DNA from: Strix aluco
Lineage: Eukaryota; Chordata; Aves; Strigiformes; Strigidae
Assembly (NCBI RefSeq): GCF_031877795.1
Contig: NC_133932.1
Coordinates: 77,303,937 to 77,367,936, forward strand
Length of the DNA stretch: 64,000 nucleotides
Direction: 5' to 3'
Shown: positions 60,849 to 64,000 of the stretch, piece by piece
How positions within the stretch are numbered: position 1 is the stretch's first letter
Layout: each line of letters begins with the position of its first letter
Notes under the pieces: generated by a model
Database searches by the model: none
What the model was told of the DNA's origin: nothing
Seen by the model: the letters and a program-made list of their open reading frames with translations, nothing else
Made by a program: the position numbers and the translations under genes

Positions 60849-63289
60849 TAATAGAAATCCAAATCATACTAAATAGAAAGCAGTGCTAAAATTCTTGACA
60901 GAGTAAATACGAAGGTAGCAATAAATATATGATGCAATCTAATTCATCTGTGTTGTTTTGAAATATTATATAACCCCTGTAATTACTCCTCATTGTTTCG
61001 CTAAGGTGGTAGGCAATTAGGAAGGTTGTTGAGCTCTACTATGGGCAGTGAAATCAGCTGTTAGTATTTTAGACTAAAAGTTCAAAATATTTTTCATGCT
61101 GTTTTTAAGTATCCGATTATGTATTTCTTACTGGGGAATATCAGGCTTCACAACAAAACATATCGTTTGTGTGATCCCAGAGCAGAGAAGGCAACATTAT
61201 CACTGACTAACACAAAAGACAAGAGAACAATTAAAATCTCAGCTAACACTAATCCTGAGAAGGGAATGTTCCCTTTTGTGTCCCATATACCATTATTCAT
61301 TGTCAACAGAACAGAACGGTCCCTCCTTAAACAAGAAGCCTCTTCAGACAAGAGCCATCACTTGTTGCCACATAGGCATACAGTGCTTACAGACATACTG
61401 CTGCCAACTCCCAAGTGGAGACCAGAGGCACAAAGAGAATACAAATGATCACAGAGTAGTTTAAACTAAGCCTGAGATAGCTGGTGACTTAATGCAGAGC
61501 CTAAATATAAACCTCAGTTTGGTTTATTAAACATACACACAAGTAGAATCATTAGTTTGCTATTATGCATCTACTCTCACACAAATAGTGCTGTTTAAAA
61601 AACTCACCATGCAGTATTTTATGCTTCCTTAACACTAATGTGGTGTCTTTGAAGGCAAACACTAACAGGGATCTGAGCTATCCCAGTCTGAAGCAAGAGA
61701 TTACCTTGAAGCTACCTGCAAAACTACAAAACTATCCTGTGATGTATTTCTCTGTGAAATTCACAGCACTTTACACAGGTGTAAGTAGTGTAAAATTTGT
61801 GTAATACACTGTACTACAGGCCTAATTAGAAACACTATTATTTAGAGCTTTTTAGAATGGAGAACAGGTCTCACTCATCACATCATTAATATCCCAACAT
61901 TTTCATATTTTATTAATGAAGTAGATAGTGCTGGGGGTGGGGAAGGATAGACTTATAAGTCTCTGTTGTTCAACTTTTTCTCCATTACTAAGTCATTGCT
62001 TGATGTTAAGAGATCTGTTGTTACTGCAAAACCAGTAAAAACTATCCATTGATGCTTTTTTCTAGGATACACAGTTTTACTAAATTCTGTTGTCATAGGT
62101 TAAAATAGAAATGTTGAACAAAGGGAGTATATATCTCCAAGTACTGTTTTTAAAAATAATATGAAGTAGATAAGAGGGGAGAGAATTGAAAAGAATCTTC
62201 CTTGCTACTAATTTTTTTCATGATTGTGTAAGTTTATAGAAATTTATATATTTATGCTTAGTATAGCATCAGCTTTTACAATTCTTAGAGATGTTGGCCT
62301 TAATTTTTTCTTATCTACCATTCCTTCCTAGTCTTGTAGCCATATAGTGCCAATGGTAAAGAAATTCTAAACTCAGTACTACTGACCTTGTTTAAAACAT
62401 ACTAATACTCAAAACCAAGTACAGTGCAATGGCTACATCTCCTGAATGGTGACTTTTGGATTGCATATTTGTACTACCCAGATATTTCTTCTAATGTGAC
62501 ACCAAGTGAAGAGCTAATAATACCATGCAGAACTTAGTTGTAAAAGAAATTTTTGTAAAGTATTGGCAGTTTGTGCTTCTACCTGCCTGGATCATTCAGA
62601 CCAGATATTAGTAGTCACTATCCACTCTTAGTACATGACTGCAAACACCACCAGTACCCAAAATTCCAAGTAATGATATTTGGGCTTGATTTCCTCTTGA
62701 CTAAGGATAACTACCATTTGACAAATGAATTATTAAAGGAGCATATATACACATAATAGTATGAACGAAGCTTGGTTTTCCTGAAATTGAGATTTGATGA
62801 CCATGAACTTTTGATTTTGTGGGAACAGGGAACCATTTTTCCTCTTTCCAAGTGGGCCATCCCCAGAATCCATGCTTTATTTTTCAAATTCTTGTAGGAA
62901 TTAGAGGAGACAGTATCAATGACTTGTTGGGTATTTATATTGCAAATGGTTATAGTAATGAAAGTGTTTACTCATCAAAATACTGTCGGAGAAAAGTGTT
63001 GTGTTCACCTTCCAAATCAGGGTCATAGGCCCTTCTTGAAGATATGTCTTTGTTCTTAAATCAAACAGAAACTAATGACCTCAGTAGATGTCTGTATGAA
63101 ATCTAAACATCTGAATTGTGAACTGTCTTTCCAAAGTTAAATTCAGTGGGCAAAACTGACCTGACTTGGAGAAAATTAATTTTAAATATAATAATACTAA
63201 TATTTAATTATTAATAAATATTTAATATCTGAAATTATTAAATAGATATTACTAATTTGGGTACTGGAAAACAAAAAGATAAACAATAA
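60849..63289. other. intronic sequence without recognisable features
   Basis: AT-rich non-coding sequence following the CR1 3' end, presumably still inside the ITGBL1 intron. I saw only a short AT-rich simple stretch (about 63178-63245, TTAATTATTAATAAATATT-like). No exon, tRNA or named repeat was seen. Confidence 0.55.
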
Positions 63290-63779
63290 AACTACACCTC
63301 TCCTACCCTCTTCCCATGTTCAGCTTCACTCCTCCACTCCTGACTCCTCTCCTCCCCTTTCCTGAGTGGCACAGGTGGATTGAGAACTAGAAGTTCTGGT
63401 CAGTCTGTAACAGCTCCTCTCTGCCACTCCTTCCTCCTCACACTTTTCCCTTGCTCCAGTGCAGGTCCTCCATGGGCTGCAGTGGACCTCTGCTCTGCCA
63501 TGGAGTGCCTCTTCCTCCTTTCTCTGACCTCAGTGTTCATACTGCCCGTTTGTCACTTTTTTTCCCTCCTCCCTATCCATCATTTTCTTCCCTTTCTTAA
63601 ATACACTTTCCCAGAGGTGCCACCATCTTGTCTGAGGGGCTCAGCCATGCCCTGCAGTGGGTTGGTTGGAGCTGGCTGGAACCAGCTGTGTCCGGCATGG
63701 GGCAGCCCCAGCCTTTCCTCACAGGGGCTGCCCTGCAGCCCATCCCACCACCACCACCTTGCTACCTGCACCCAGTACA
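63290..63779 (+). mobile_element. probable avian LTR remnant
   Basis: This is a GC-rich, C/T-biased block unlike its surroundings. Phrases such as GCTCCAGTGCAGGTCCTCCA, TGGGCTGCAGTGGACCTCTG, TTAAATACACTTTCCCAGAG and the end ACCTGCACCCAGTACA resemble a common avian interspersed LTR whose 3' end reads ...AACCCAATACA in other copies I know. The 3' limit is taken as that ACA (63779). The 5' limit is approximate. The family name and class are not certain. The 150-codon open frame across it is a by-product of its low stop frequency. Confidence 0.55.
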
Positions 63780-64000
63780 GGAGGAAAACAGAATGGAAAT
63801 TTTCCCAGTATTTTTTCATTTCAATTTCTTGAACTGGTTTCACGGTCCATTTTACATTATTTGGAGTTTATCTTATTTCAATTTTTTTTTACTGCTTCAC
63901 TACTGAGCTGTACGTAGATATTCAGATGCAGCAGGAGTATAAAGGTTTCTACATTCAGCCTCCACTGTCCCCAAAGGAGTTTTAAACACCTGAGTGAAGA
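63780..64000. other. window end, no feature seen
   Basis: AT-rich sequence after the LTR-like block. Nothing is recognisable in it. Confidence 0.6.

Noticed and set aside
63380..63917. 150-codon + strand frame as a secreted or membrane protein
   Set aside because: It crosses an LTR-like repeat and C/T-rich sequence, and no domain is present.
29629..64000. Next upstream ITGBL1 exon
   Set aside because: No minus-strand C-x-C-G-x-C pattern with a phase 1 splice site was found by eye. A profile search would be needed to exclude it fully.

Overview
This is vertebrate nuclear DNA, almost certainly from a bird. Two kinds of evidence agree. The only unique protein-coding sequence is the tail-to-tail gene pair FGF14 (+ strand) and ITGBL1 (- strand), a neighbour pair known from human chromosome 13q. 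The interspersed repeats are CR1 retrotransposons ending in the avian-type octamer repeat (ATTCTATG-like), plus remnants that look like avian ERV LTRs. The species cannot be read from the sequence. There is no bacterial, phage, plasmid or CRISPR content, and I found no new gene system.

Layout. Positions 1-1047 are the end of the last FGF14 intron. Positions 1048-1184 are the FGF14 terminal coding exon, which encodes the C-terminal tail of the FHF4 protein. From 1185 to about 7850 lies AT-rich sequence best read as a long FGF14 3'UTR. It contains a 25-base poly(G) run and a perfect 31-bp palindrome, and ends at a tandem AATAAA pair. ITGBL1 comes in from the right: its stop codon is at 8998-9000, and its last four coding exons (8998-9089, 10592-10705, 15662-15808, 29512-29628) are all present with good splice sites. 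All three internal junctions are phase 1, so each exon inserts whole I-EGF-like modules. From 29629 to the window end (more than 34 kb) I found no further ITGBL1 exon, so this is read as one large intron.

The introns carry the mobile elements. There are five short 5'-truncated CR1 copies (near 25.2, 42.2, 43.5, 46.0 and 47.9 kb). A dense retroelement block occupies 53.0-60.85 kb: a 2.7-kb CR1 with a decayed ORF2, an unassigned 0.5-kb stretch, a likely solo LTR, and a nearly full-length CR1 (about 4.06 kb) that keeps an ORF1 with an SGNH-esterase-like domain and a broken ORF2. A further LTR-like remnant lies at about 63.3-63.8 kb.

The most notable structural signals are a 24-copy ATATT pentanucleotide array ending about 9 nt from an ITGBL1 splice donor, the poly(G)25 run, and the 31-bp palindrome whose arms resemble loxP arms by coincidence. 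FGF14 (an intracellular modulator of voltage-gated sodium channels) and ITGBL1 (a secreted Cys-rich protein related to integrin beta stalk modules) have no known shared pathway. Their relation here is positional: convergent genes with close or overlapping 3' ends.
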